Positions 42,875-52,900 of a DNA stretch of 64,000 nucleotides are shown here, one piece after another; position 1 is the stretch's first letter, and the number at the start of each line of letters is the position of its first letter. The translations under genes were made by a program, and so were the position numbers. Origin of the DNA: Sorangium cellulosum So0157-2 (lineage in GTDB: Bacteria; Myxococcota_A; Polyangia; Polyangiales; Polyangiaceae); contig NC_021658.1 in assembly GCF_000418325.1 (NCBI RefSeq), positions 1,612,001 to 1,676,000 of the forward strand. The letters run 5' to 3'. The notes below the pieces were generated by a model. It saw nothing but the letters and a program-made list of their open reading frames with translations. It made no database searches and was not told the DNA's origin.

Positions 42875-45800
42875 ATGCACCCTTCGTCCCCGCGTACTCC
42901 GGCCATCGCCGTCGTCGGCGTGAGCGCCATCTTCCCCGGCTCGCTCGACGCTCACGGCTTCTGGCGCGACATCCTCGCTGGAACCGACCTCATCACCGAC
43001 GTTCCGAGCACCCACTGGCTGGTCGAGGACTACTACGATCCCGATCCGTCCGCTCCGGACAAGACGTACGCGAAGCGCGGCGCCTTCCTGAAGAACGTGC
43101 CGTTCGATCCGCTGGAGTGGGGCGTCCCGCCGTCGATCGTGCCGGCCACGGACACGACGCAGCTCCTTGCGCTGATCGTGGCGAAGCGCGTGCTGGAGGA
43201 CGCGGCGCAGGGGCAGTTCGAGTCGATGAACCGCGAGCGGATCAGCGTGATCCTCGGCGTCACCTCGGCGCAGGAGCTCCTCGCCTCGATGGTGAGCCGG
43301 ATCCAGCGGCCGGTGTGGGCCAAGGCGCTCCGGGACCTCGGGTATCCGGAGGACGAGGTGAAGCGCGCCTGCGACCGGATCGCGGGCAACTACGTGCCCT
43401 GGCAGGAGTCGAGCTTCCCGGGCCTGCTCGGGAACGTTGTGGCCGGGCGCATCGCGAACCGGCTCGACCTCGGCGGGACCAACTGCGTGACCGACGCGGC
43501 GTGCGCGTCGTCGCTGTCGGCGATGTCGATGGCGATCAACGAGCTCGCGCTCGGCCAGTCCGACCTCGTGATCGCGGGCGGCTGCGACACGATGAACGAC
43601 GCCTTCATGTACATGTGCTTCAGCAAGACGCCGGCCCTGTCGCGGTCGGGCGACTGCCGCCCGTTCTCGGACAAGGCCGACGGCACGCTGCTCGGCGAGG
43701 GCATCGCGATGGTGGCGCTCAAGCGGCTCGACGACGCCGAGCGCGACGGAGACCGGGTGTACGCGGTGATCCGCGGGATCGGGTCGTCGTCGGACGGGCG
43801 GAGCAAGAGCGTGTATGCGCCGGTGCCGGAAGGGCAGGCCAAGGCGCTGCGCCGGACCTACGCCGCCGCCGGGTACGGCGCCGAGACCGTGGAGCTGATG
43901 GAGGCCCACGGCACCGGGACCAAGGCCGGGGACGCGGCCGAGTTCGAGGGCCTGCGCGCGATGTTCGACGAGTCGGGGCGACAGGACCGGCAGTGGTGCG
44001 CGCTCGGCAGCGTGAAGTCGCAGATCGGCCACACCAAGGCGGCCGCGGGCGCGGCGGGCCTGTTCAAGGCGATCATGGCGCTGCACCACAAGGTGCTGCC
44101 GCCGACCATCAAGGTCGACAAGCCGAACCCCAAGCTCGAGATCGAGAAGACCGCGTTCTACCTCAACACCGAGGCGCGGCCGTGGATCCGGCCGGCGGGC
44201 CACCCGCGGCGGGCGTCGGTGAGCTCGTTCGGCTTCGGCGGCTCGAACTTCCACGTGGCGCTGGAGGAGTACACGGGCCCGGCGCCGCGGGCGCACCGGG
44301 TGCGGTCGGTCCCGGCGGAGCTCGTCCTCCTGTCGGCGGACACGCCGGCGGCGCTGGCGGACCGCGTCCGGGCGACGGCGAAGGCGGCGGAGACCCCGGA
44401 GAGCCTGCGCTTCCTCGCGCGGGAGTCGGTGCTCTCGTTCGACGGGTCGCGGCCCGCGCGGCTCGGGGTGTGCGCCACGGACGAGGCGGATCTCCGGAAG
44501 AAGCTCGAGCAGGTCGCGGCGCACCTCGGGTCGAAGCCCGAGCAGGCGCTCGCGGCGCCGCTCGTGCATTACGCGAACGGGGAGGCGCCGGGGCAGGTGG
44601 CGTTCCTGTTCCCGGGGCAGGGGAGCCAGTACCTCGCGATGGGCGCCGACGTGCTGATGACGTTCGACGCGGCCCGCGAGGCGTGGGACGCGGCGGCGAG
44701 CGTCCCGATCGCGGACGCGGCGCTGCACGAGGTGGTGTTCCCGCGGCCGGTGTTCTCGGACGAGGACCGCGCGGCGCAGGACGCGCGGCTCCGCGAGACG
44801 CGGTGGGCGCAGCCCGCGATCGGCGCGACGAGCCTCGCGCACCTCGCGCTGCTCGGGGCGCTCGGGGTGCGTGCCGACGCGTTCGCGGGCCACAGCTTCG
44901 GCGAGATCGCGGCGCTGCACGCGGCGGGCGCGCTGTCCGCGGCGGACCTCCTGCGCGTGGCCCGGCGGCGCGGCGAGCTGATGGGCGCGGCGTCGTCCGA
45001 GCGGGGCGCGATGATCGCGGTCCCGCGGGCGATCGAGGAGGTGCGGGCGCTCGGGCTCGGCGACGTGGTGGTCGCGAACCACAACGGCCCGAAGCAGGTG
45101 GTCCTGTCCGGGTCGGTCGCGGCGATCGAGGCGGCGGAGAAGCGGCTCGCGGGCATGGGGATCCAGGCGCGGCGCCTCGACGTGGCGGCGGCGTTCCACT
45201 CGCCGCTCGTGGCGGAGGCGAGCGCGCCGTTCCGCGAGTTCCTGGGGGGCATCGCGGTGCAGGCGCCGGGGGCGCCGGTGTACAGCAACGCGGAGGTCGA
45301 GCCGTACCCGGGCGGCGGCGACGCGGTGCGCGACCGGCTGGCGCGCCAGCTGGCCGAGCCGGTGCGGTTCGTGGAGGAGATCGAGCGGATGTACGCGGCC
45401 GGGGTGCGCACGTTCGTGGAGGTCGGGCCGGGCTCGGTGCTCACGAACCTGGTCGGCGACATCCTGAGCGGTCGGCCGCACCGCGCCGTGGCGCTCGACC
45501 GTAAGGGCAAGCACGGGGTGACGAGCCTGTTCGAGGCGGTGGCGCGGCTCGCCGTGGCGGGGGTCCCGCTCGACGCGCGGGTGCTCTGGGACGGGGTCGC
45601 GGCGCCGGTCGATCCGCGGGCGCTGCCGAAGCCGAAGCTGTCGCTGGCGATCAACGGGAGCAATTACGGCAAGCCGTACCCGCCGCAGGGCGGGGCGAAG
45701 GAGCTGCCGAAGGCGAGCGCGGCGAGGCCGGCGCCCGAGGCGGCGCGGGGGCCGGCGGCGGTGAGGCCGGCGGCGGTGAGGCCGGCGGCGCCGGTCGCGA

Positions 45801-48800
45801 GCGCGCCGGCGCCGGTGGCGAGCGCGCCGGCTCCGGGGGCGCGTGCGTCTGTGCCGGTGGCGAGCGCGTCTGCGCCGGTAGTGCGCGCGTCTGCGCCGGT
45901 TGCGAGCGCGTCTGCGCCCGTGGTGAGCGCGCCGTCGCCGGTGGTGAGCGCGCCGTCGCCGGCGGTGAGCGCATCGTCGCCGGCGGTGAGCGCGTCGTCG
46001 GCGGCCGTGAGCGCATCGTCGCCGGCCGTGGTGCGCGCGTCGACGCCGGTTGCGAGCGCGTCTGCGCCCGTGGTGCGTCCGCCGGCGCCGGCAGCGAGCG
46101 CATCGTGGCTCGCTGCCTACCAGGAGGCGCAGCGCGCCACGGCGGAAGCCCACAGCGTGTACCAGCGCGCCATGGCCGAGACCCACATCGCCTTCCTGCA
46201 GGCGGCCGAGGCCTCCTTCGCAGGGCTCGCCGCGCTCGCGACCGGCGCACCGTACCCGGTCTCGGCGGCGCCCGAGGCGCGGATCGCGCCCACGATCCTC
46301 GCGCCCGTGCATCGAGGGCCGGTCTCGGAGGCGTCGCTGGGGCCCGCAGGGGCGCCGGCGCTGCTCGTCGGCGGGGGCAGGAGCCACGCGATCCAGGACG
46401 GCCTGAACGGCGCGGGCGGGGAGCATCACGCGGCGCTCGCAGCGCCGGCGGCTGCGGCGCCCGTCGCGGCGGCGAAGCCGGCGGTCGTGCCGCCGTCCGC
46501 CGGGGCGAGCCCGAACGACCAGGCGATCCTCGGCGTGGCCGGCGCGGCGCTGATCGTGCCGCCGTCCACCGCCCCCACCGCGGCAGCGAAGGCGGCGGTC
46601 GCGTCGCCCGCCGCCGCAACGCAGGCGGCAGGCGCCGCCGCGCCGGGGGTCGATCTCGAGCGGATGGTCCTCGAGGTGGTCGCGGACAAGACCGGATACC
46701 CCGTCTCCATGCTCGGGCTGCAGATGGAGCTGGAGAGCGACCTCGGGATCGACAGCATCAAGCGGGTGGAGATCCTGTCCTCGGTCCGGGATCGGACGCC
46801 CGGGCTGTCGGAGGTGGACGCCTCGGCGCTGGCGCAGCTGCGCACGCTCGGTCAGGTGGTCGATCACCTCCGCGCCTCGCTGCCCGCCGCCGCGCCCGCG
46901 GCCGCTGTCAGGCCGGCTGCCGCGGCCAGGTGGTCGACCACCTCCGCGCCTCGATGCCCGCCGCCGCGCCGTCGGCCAGCGCAAGGACGGCCGTCGCCGC
47001 CCCGGCCGCCGCAGCGGCGCCGCCGCGGCCACGCCGGCCGCCGCTCCCGCGGCAGCGGCGCCCGCGGCGTCCGACGTGGAGCGGGTGGTGATGGCGGTGG
47101 TGGCCGAGACGACGGGGTACCCGGCCGAGATGCTCGGATTGCAGATGGAGCTGGAGAGCGATCTCGGGATCGACAGCATCAAGCGGGTGGAGATCCTGTC
47201 GGCGGTGCGGGACCGGACGCCCGGGCTGTCGGAGGTGGACGCCTCGGCGCTGGCGCAGCTGCGCACGCTCGGCCAGGTGGTCGACCACCTCCGCGCCTCG
47301 CTGCCCGCCGCGCCCGCGGCCGCCGTCAGGCCGGCTGGCAGCTGCGCACGCTCGGCCAGGTGGTCGATCACCTCCGCGCCTCGCTGCCCGCCCCCGCGCC
47401 GGCCAGCGCTTCCGCGGCGACGCCCGGCGCGGCCGAGGTCGAGCGGGTGGTGATGGCGGTGGTGGCCGAGACGACGGGGTACCCGGCCGAGATGCTCGGA
47501 TTGCAGATGGAGCTGGAGAGCGATCTCGGGATCGACAGCATCAAGCGGGTGGAGATCCTGTCGGCGGTGCGGGACCGGACGCCCGGGCTGTCGGAGGTGG
47601 ACGCCTCGGCGCTGGCGCAGCTGCGCACGCTCGGCCAGGTGGTCGACCACCTCCGCGCGCGCCTCGGCTCCGCCGCCGGCGACGACGCCCCCGCGAAGCC
47701 CGCCGAGAACCCCGCCGCCGCGCACCTCGGCCGGTGGACGCTCGTCGAGGCGCCGGCGCCCGCCGCCGGCATGGCGATGCCCGGCCTCTTCGACGCCGGC
47801 ACCGTGGTGGTCACCGGCGACGACGCGGTCGGCCCCGCGCTCGCCGCCGCCCTCGCGGCGCGCGGGATCGCCGCCGAGTACGCCGCCGCCGTGCCCCGCG
47901 GCGCCCGCGGCGCCGTGTTCCTCGGCGGCCTGCGCGACGCGGCCACGGCCGACGAGGCGCTCGCCGTCCACCGCGAGGCGTTCCTCGCGGCCCAGGCGAT
48001 CGCGGCGCAACCGGCCCTGTTCGTCACGGTCCAGGACACGGGCGGCGACTTCGGCCTCGCCGGCTCGGACCGCGCCTGGGTGGGCGGGCTGCCGGGCCTC
48101 GTGAAGACCGCGGCCCTGGAGTGGGTCGAGGCGTCGTGCCGCGCGATCGACCTCGAGCGGAGCGGCCGGCCCGCCGCCGAGCTCGCCGAGGCGATCGCCG
48201 CGGAGCTCCTGTCCGGCGGCGTCGAGCTCGAGATCGGCCTGCGCGCGGACGGCCGCCGCACCACGCTGCGCAGCGTCCGGCAGGACGCGCAGCCCGGTCC
48301 GCTCCCCCTCGGGCCGTCCGACGTGGTCGTGGCGAGCGGCGGCGCCCGCGGCGTGACCGCGGCGACGCTGATCGCGCTCGCGAAGGCCAGCCGCGCGAGG
48401 TTCGCGCTGCTCGGCCGCTCCGCGCTCGAGGAGGATCCGGCCGCGTGCCGCGGCGTCGGCGGCGAGGCCGCGCTCAAGGCGGCGCTCGTCAAGGCCGCGG
48501 CCTCCGCGGGCCACAAGGCGACGCCGGCGGAGATCGGCCGGCAGGTCGCGAAGATCCTCGCGAGCCGCGAGGTCCGCGCGACGCTCGACGCGATCCGCGC
48601 GGCCGGCGGCGAGGCCCTCTACGTGCCGGTCGACGTGAACGACCCGCGCGCCGTGGCCGCGGCGCTCGACCAGGTGCGCGGCGCCTTCGGCCCCGTCACC
48701 GCGATCGTCCACGGCGCGGGCGTGCTCGCCGACAAGCTCATCGCGGAGAAGACGGTCGAGCAGCTCGAGCGCGTGTTCCGCACGAAGGTCGACGGCCTCC

Positions 48801-49987
48801 GGGCCCTGCTCGGCGCGACCGAGGGCGACCCGCTCAAGGCGATCGTCCTCTTCAGCTCCATCGCGGCGCGCAGCGGCAACAAGGGGCAGTGCGACTACGC
48901 GATGGCGAACGAGGTCCTGAACAAGGTCGCCGCCTCCGAGGCCGCCCGACGCCCGGGCTGCCGCGTGAGGTCGCTCGGCTGGGGGCCCTGGCAGGGCGGC
49001 ATGGTGAACGCGGCGCTCGAGGCGCACTTCGCGCAGCTCGGCGTGCCGCTCATCCCGCTCGACGTAGGCGCGAGGATGCTGCTCGACGAGCTCTGCGACG
49101 GCTCGGGCGACGGCGGCGCGGTCGAGCTCGTGCTCGGCGCCGAGCCGACGACGCTCGCGGCCCAGGGCCACGGCCGCCGGGTCGCGCTGGCCGTCCGCGC
49201 CGACCGCGCGACGCACCCCTACCTCGGCGATCACGCCATCAACGGCGTGCCCGTGGTGCCGGTGGTGATCGCCCTCGAGTGGTTCGCCCGGGCCGCGCGC
49301 GCCTGCCGGCCGGATCTCGTCGTGACCGAGCTCCGCGACGTGCGGGTGCTGCGCGGGATCAAGCTCGCGGCGTACGAGTCGGGCGGCGAGGTGTTCCGCG
49401 TGGACTGCCGCGAGGTGAGCAACGGCCACGGCGCGGTGCTCGCGGCCGAGCTGCGCGGGCCCCAGGGGGCGCTGCACTACGCGGCGACCATCGAGATGGC
49501 GCAGCCCGAGGGGCGCGCGGCCCCGAGGGGCCCGGCCCTGCCGTCGCTCGGCCCGTGGCCCTCCGGCGTCGACCTGTACGACGGCCGCACGCTGTTCCAC
49601 GGCCGCGACTTCCAGGTGATCCGGCAGCTCGACGGCGTGAGCCGCGACGGGATCGCCGGGACGGTCGTGGGCCTGCGCGAGGCCGGCTGGGTGGCGCAGC
49701 CGTGGAAGACCGACCCGGCGGCGCTCGACGGCGGGCTTCAGCTCGCGACGCTGTGGACGCAGCACGTGCTCGGCGGCGCGGCGCTCCCGATGTCCGTGGG
49801 CGCGCTGCACACCTTCGCCGAGGGGCCGTCCGACGGCCCGCTGCGCGCGGTGGTGCGCGGGCAGATCGTGGCCCGCGACCGCACGAAGGCGGACATCGCG
49901 TTCGTCGACCAGACGGGCGCGATGGTCGCCGAGCTGCGCGACGTGCAATACGTGCTCCGCCCCGACACGGCGCGCGGCCAGGCGTGA
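42875..49987 (+). CDS. pfa2: PUFA synthase subunit KS-MAT-ACP(n)-KR-DH, with internal frame changes in the ACP region
   Basis: The open frame is 2370 residues. Ketosynthase (about 5-460, Cys210 in DAACASS), malonyl-CoA transacylase (about 570-890, Ser674 in GHSFGE), an Ala/Pro/Ser linker, then ACPs. ACP1 (Ser1294 in LGIDSIKR) and ACP3 (Ser1555) are in frame. A complete ACP2 (Ser codon at 47175) is in another frame, and between about 46920 and 47338 the main frame reads an Arg/Gly-rich nonsense stretch. Ketoreductase (about 1630-2090, GGARGVTAA; Ser/Tyr in SSIAARSGNKGQCDYAMAN) and a PS-type dehydratase (His2120 in LGDHAINGVPVVP) follow. It elongates and reduces the chain from malonyl-CoA. The stop overlaps pfa3 (GTGA). 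Confidence 0.9.
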   Translation: MHPSSPRTPAIAVVGVSAIFPGSLDAHGFWRDILAGTDLITDVPSTHWLVEDYYDPDPSAPDKTYAKRGAFLKNVPFDPLEWGVPPSIVPATDTTQLLALIVAKRVLEDAAQGQFESMNRERISVILGVTSAQELLASMVSRIQRPVWAKALRDLGYPEDEVKRACDRIAGNYVPWQESSFPGLLGNVVAGRIANRLDLGGTNCVTDAACASSLSAMSMAINELALGQSDLVIAGGCDTMNDAFMYMCFSKTPALSRSGDCRPFSDKADGTLLGEGIAMVALKRLDDAERDGDRVYAVIRGIGSSSDGRSKSVYAPVPEGQAKALRRTYAAAGYGAETVELMEAHGTGTKAGDAAEFEGLRAMFDESGRQDRQWCALGSVKSQIGHTKAAAGAAGLFKAIMALHHKVLPPTIKVDKPNPKLEIEKTAFYLNTEARPWIRPAGHPRRASVSSFGFGGSNFHVALEEYTGPAPRAHRVRSVPAELVLLSADTPAALADRVRATAKAAETPESLRFLARESVLSFDGSRPARLGVCATDEADLRKKLEQVAAHLGSKPEQALAAPLVHYANGEAPGQVAFLFPGQGSQYLAMGADVLMTFDAAREAWDAAASVPIADAALHEVVFPRPVFSDEDRAAQDARLRETRWAQPAIGATSLAHLALLGALGVRADAFAGHSFGEIAALHAAGALSAADLLRVARRRGELMGAASSERGAMIAVPRAIEEVRALGLGDVVVANHNGPKQVVLSGSVAAIEAAEKRLAGMGIQARRLDVAAAFHSPLVAEASAPFREFLGGIAVQAPGAPVYSNAEVEPYPGGGDAVRDRLARQLAEPVRFVEEIERMYAAGVRTFVEVGPGSVLTNLVGDILSGRPHRAVALDRKGKHGVTSLFEAVARLAVAGVPLDARVLWDGVAAPVDPRALPKPKLSLAINGSNYGKPYPPQGGAKELPKASAARPAPEAARGPAAVRPAAVRPAAPVASAPAPVASAPAPGARASVPVASASAPVVRASAPVASASAPVVSAPSPVVSAPSPAVSASSPAVSASSAAVSASSPAVVRASTPVASASAPVVRPPAPAASASWLAAYQEAQRATAEAHSVYQRAMAETHIAFLQAAEASFAGLAALATGAPYPVSAAPEARIAPTILAPVHRGPVSEASLGPAGAPALLVGGGRSHAIQDGLNGAGGEHHAALAAPAAAAPVAAAKPAVVPPSAGASPNDQAILGVAGAALIVPPSTAPTAAAKAAVASPAAATQAAGAAAPGVDLERMVLEVVADKTGYPVSMLGLQMELESDLGIDSIKRVEILSSVRDRTPGLSEVDASALAQLRTLGQVVDHLRASLPAAAPAAAVRPAAAARWSTTSAPRCPPPRRRPAQGRPSPPRPPQRRRRGHAGRRSRGSGARGVRRGAGGDGGGGRDDGVPGRDARIADGAGERSRDRQHQAGGDPVGGAGPDARAVGGGRLGAGAAAHARPGGRPPPRLAARRARGRRQAGWQLRTLGQVVDHLRASLPAPAPASASAATPGAAEVERVVMAVVAETTGYPAEMLGLQMELESDLGIDSIKRVEILSAVRDRTPGLSEVDASALAQLRTLGQVVDHLRARLGSAAGDDAPAKPAENPAAAHLGRWTLVEAPAPAAGMAMPGLFDAGTVVVTGDDAVGPALAAALAARGIAAEYAAAVPRGARGAVFLGGLRDAATADEALAVHREAFLAAQAIAAQPALFVTVQDTGGDFGLAGSDRAWVGGLPGLVKTAALEWVEASCRAIDLERSGRPAAELAEAIAAELLSGGVELEIGLRADGRRTTLRSVRQDAQPGPLPLGPSDVVVASGGARGVTAATLIALAKASRARFALLGRSALEEDPAACRGVGGEAALKAALVKAAASAGHKATPAEIGRQVAKILASREVRATLDAIRAAGGEALYVPVDVNDPRAVAAALDQVRGAFGPVTAIVHGAGVLADKLIAEKTVEQLERVFRTKVDGLRALLGATEGDPLKAIVLFSSIAARSGNKGQCDYAMANEVLNKVAASEAARRPGCRVRSLGWGPWQGGMVNAALEAHFAQLGVPLIPLDVGARMLLDELCDGSGDGGAVELVLGAEPTTLAAQGHGRRVALAVRADRATHPYLGDHAINGVPVVPVVIALEWFARAARACRPDLVVTELRDVRVLRGIKLAAYESGGEVFRVDCREVSNGHGAVLAAELRGPQGALHYAATIEMAQPEGRAAPRGPALPSLGPWPSGVDLYDGRTLFHGRDFQVIRQLDGVSRDGIAGTVVGLREAGWVAQPWKTDPAALDGGLQLATLWTQHVLGGAALPMSVGALHTFAEGPSDGPLRAVVRGQIVARDRTKADIAFVDQTGAMVAELRDVQYVLRPDTARGQA
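46660..47680 (+). repeat. Tandem ACP-coding repeats with truncated junction copies
   Basis: Three complete ACP units centred on phosphopantetheine Ser codons at 46754, 47175 and 47537. ACP2 and ACP3 are almost identical at DNA level (GGTGGTGATGGCGGTGGTGG onward). Two tail-only copies (CAGGTGGTCGAYCACCTCCG) follow junctions at about 46920 and 47338. Both junctions come immediately after the same motif GTCAGGCCGGCTG. Confidence 0.9.
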
Positions 49988-52900
49988 TCGAGGCCAGCGT
50001 GTTCGAGCCCATCGCCATCGTCGGCCGCGGGTGCGTCCTCCCCGGCGCGCTCCACCCCGCGGCCCTCTGGGACAACGTGCTCGCGGGCAGGGACCTCCTG
50101 TCCGCCGCCCCCGACGGCCGCTGGCGCCTGTCGCGCGAGCGCGCGCTCGCCTCCGGCCAGGGCGGCGCGCGCGACGTGCGCGACGCGAAGGACCGCGCGT
50201 GGAGCGACCGCGGCGGCTACGTCGCCGGGTTCGACGAGCACTTCCGCAGCGTGCTCGCCCGGGACCCGTTCCCCCGGAGGAGCGGTCCGCCCGAGTCGCT
50301 GCTCGCGCTCGACCCGCTCTTCCAGTGGGTGCTCTACGCGGGCCGCGAGGCGCTGCGCGAGGCCGGCCACGAGGGCCGGTCCGACCGCGCGGGCGCGGTG
50401 CTCGGCAACCTCTCGTTCCCCTCGTCGGCGATGTCGGCGTGGGCCGAGGCGACGTGGCTCGGCGATCTCGCCGGCGTCGCGCGGCCCGATCCGCGCAACC
50501 GGTTCATGTCGGGGCTGCCCGCCCACCTGCTCGCCGACGCGCTCGGCCTCGGGGCCGGGGCGTTCGCGCTCGACGCCGCGTGCGCGTCGTCGCTCTACGC
50601 GATCGCGCTCGCCTGCGAGCGCCTGCAGGACCGCGAGGTCGACCGGATGCTCGCCGGCGCGGTGTGCCGGTCGGACGACCTCTTCATGCACATCGGGTTC
50701 TGCGCGCTGTCGGCCCTGAGCCGCACCGGGCGCAGCCGCCCGTTCTCGTCGGCGGCCGACGGCCTGGTCCCCGCCGAGGGCGCGGCGTTCGTGGTCCTCG
50801 AGCGCCTGTCCGACGCGGAGGCCGCGCAGAGGCCCATCCTGGGCGTCATCCGCGGGGTCGGCCTGTCGAACGACGGCCGCGGCCGCGGCCTGCTCGCGCC
50901 GGCGGTCGAGGGCCAGCTGCGCGCGATGCGGGCCGCGTACGCCATGGCCGGCGTCGATCCCGGCGAGATCTCGCTCCTCGAGTGCCACGCGACGGGCACG
51001 CCCCTCGGCGACGCGACCGAGATCGCGACCCTCACCGAGGTGTTCGGCCGCCGCGAGGTCCCGCTCGGCTCGCTCAAGTCGAACCTCGGCCACCTCGTCA
51101 CGACGGCCGGCGCGGCCGGGCTCCTCAAGCTGCTCGGCGCCATGGCGGCGGGGATCCGCCCGCCCACGCTGCACGCCGATCCGCTCAGCGACGCGGTGGC
51201 CGCGAGCCCGTTCCGGGTGCTCCAGCGGGCCGAGCCCTGGGAGGGCCGTCGGCTCGCGGGCCTGTCGGCGTTCGGGTTCGGCGGGAACAACGCGCACCTC
51301 CTCGTCGAGGCGTACGAGCGCGCCGCGCCGAAGGGCCGCGCCGCGCCGGCCGCCCCGGCGGCGCGGCCCGCCCCGGCGGGTCACCTGGCCGTGGTGGCGA
51401 TGGGCGTGTGCGTCGGTGAGCTCAGCGGCGTCCGGGCGTTCGCCGAGCCGCTCCTCTCGGGCGGCGGCGCGGATCCCCGCCGCGCGACCGTGGCGCTGCC
51501 CGCGGATCGCCTCCGGTTCCCGCCGCGCGATCTCGAGCAGGCGCTCGCCCAGCAGACGCTGCTGCTCGAGGCGGCGATCGAGGCGACCGATGGGCTCGCG
51601 CTGCCGCGCGATCGCACCGCCGTGCTCATCGGCATGGGCGCCGACACCGAGGTGTGCCGGTACATGGCGCGCTGGCGGCTCGCCGAGTCGGCGCCGGCGC
51701 GGCTCGGCCCGTCGGTCGACGTCGACGCGCTCAAGGACGCGATCATCGCGCCCCTCCGGGCGGCGGGCGTCGTCGGGAACATGCCCAACATCCCGGCGAA
51801 CCGGCTGAACAGCCACCTCGACGTCGGCGGGCCGTCGTTCACGATCGCGGCCGAGGAGCTCTCCGGGCCCTGGGCGCTGCGGGTCGCGTCGCGCGCCCTG
51901 CGCGCGGGCGCCGTGGACGCGGCGATCGTCGGCGCCGTGGACCTCTCGTGCGAGCCCGCCCACGCGGCCGCGCTCGAGGCGCTCGGCGTCCACCTGCCTC
52001 CGGGCGACGCCGCGGTCGTGCTCGTGCTCGAGCGGCTCGACGACGCCGTCCGGGAGCGGCACCCGGTCCTGGCCGTGATCGTGGACGAGCCGGCCGAGCC
52101 GGGCCTCGTGCTGTCGGCCACGGACCTCGCGCCGCGGTTCGGCCATGCGCACGCCGCCTCCGGCCTGCTGCACGTCGCCGCCGCGGTGCTCGCCTGCCGT
52201 CATGCCCAGAAGCCGGACGGATCGCCTTGGTCCGACGACGTCCGCGTCGCCGAGGTCCGCTGCGCCGGCCTCGGCGGGGGCTCGCTGTCGGTCCGCATCG
52301 GGGCCGGCGGTCCGGCCGCGCCGCTCCCGCCGCCGCGATCTTCGGCGGGGCCGGCGCTCACGCTCCCCGCCCACCCGCCGGCGATCGTCGTGCCCGGCGC
52401 GGCCCCCCGCTCATCCCCTGGAGACTCGATGGAACCTGCGCCGCCTCTGCCGTCCGCCTTCGACGACCTGCCGCCGCTGTACCCCGGGCCCACGGGGTTC
52501 TCTGCCGCCGACGCGGCCTCGCCGCCGTCCTGGGACGAGCCGCCGCCGATGGCGCCGGCGCTCGTCGAGGCCGCGGCCGCGGACATCGCGGTCGAGCCGC
52601 TGCAGGTCGCGCCGGCGTTCGTCGAGGCCGCGGCGGACACCGCGGTCGAGCCGCTGCAGGTCGCGCCGGCGTTCGTCGAGGCCGCGGCCGTGGACATCCC
52701 CGGCGACGTGATCGCCGGCGCCGCGGCGTTCACCGTCCAGATGGCGCAGATCCACAAGGCGTGGGCGGAGCAGCAGGCCCAGGTCCACCGCCGGTTCCTG
52801 CAGATGCGGCAGCGCGCGCTGGACGCGCTCGTCGAGGCGTCGTCGGGCGCGGCTGCGGCGGTGCACGCGGCGCCGTCGGCGCAGGTCGTCCCCGTCGCGT

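Noticed and set aside
41000..49948. A 2982-codon open frame on the minus strand across pfa1-pfa2
   Set aside because: It is the antisense shadow of GC-rich codons in real genes; composition is dominated by Arg, His, Ala, Gly and Val and it has no domain or start signal.
47734..49983. N-terminal extension of pfa3 across the KR-DH part of pfa2
   Set aside because: The extension is antiphase Arg/Gly-rich sequence; the KS domain starts right after GTG 49984, which overlaps the pfa2 stop.
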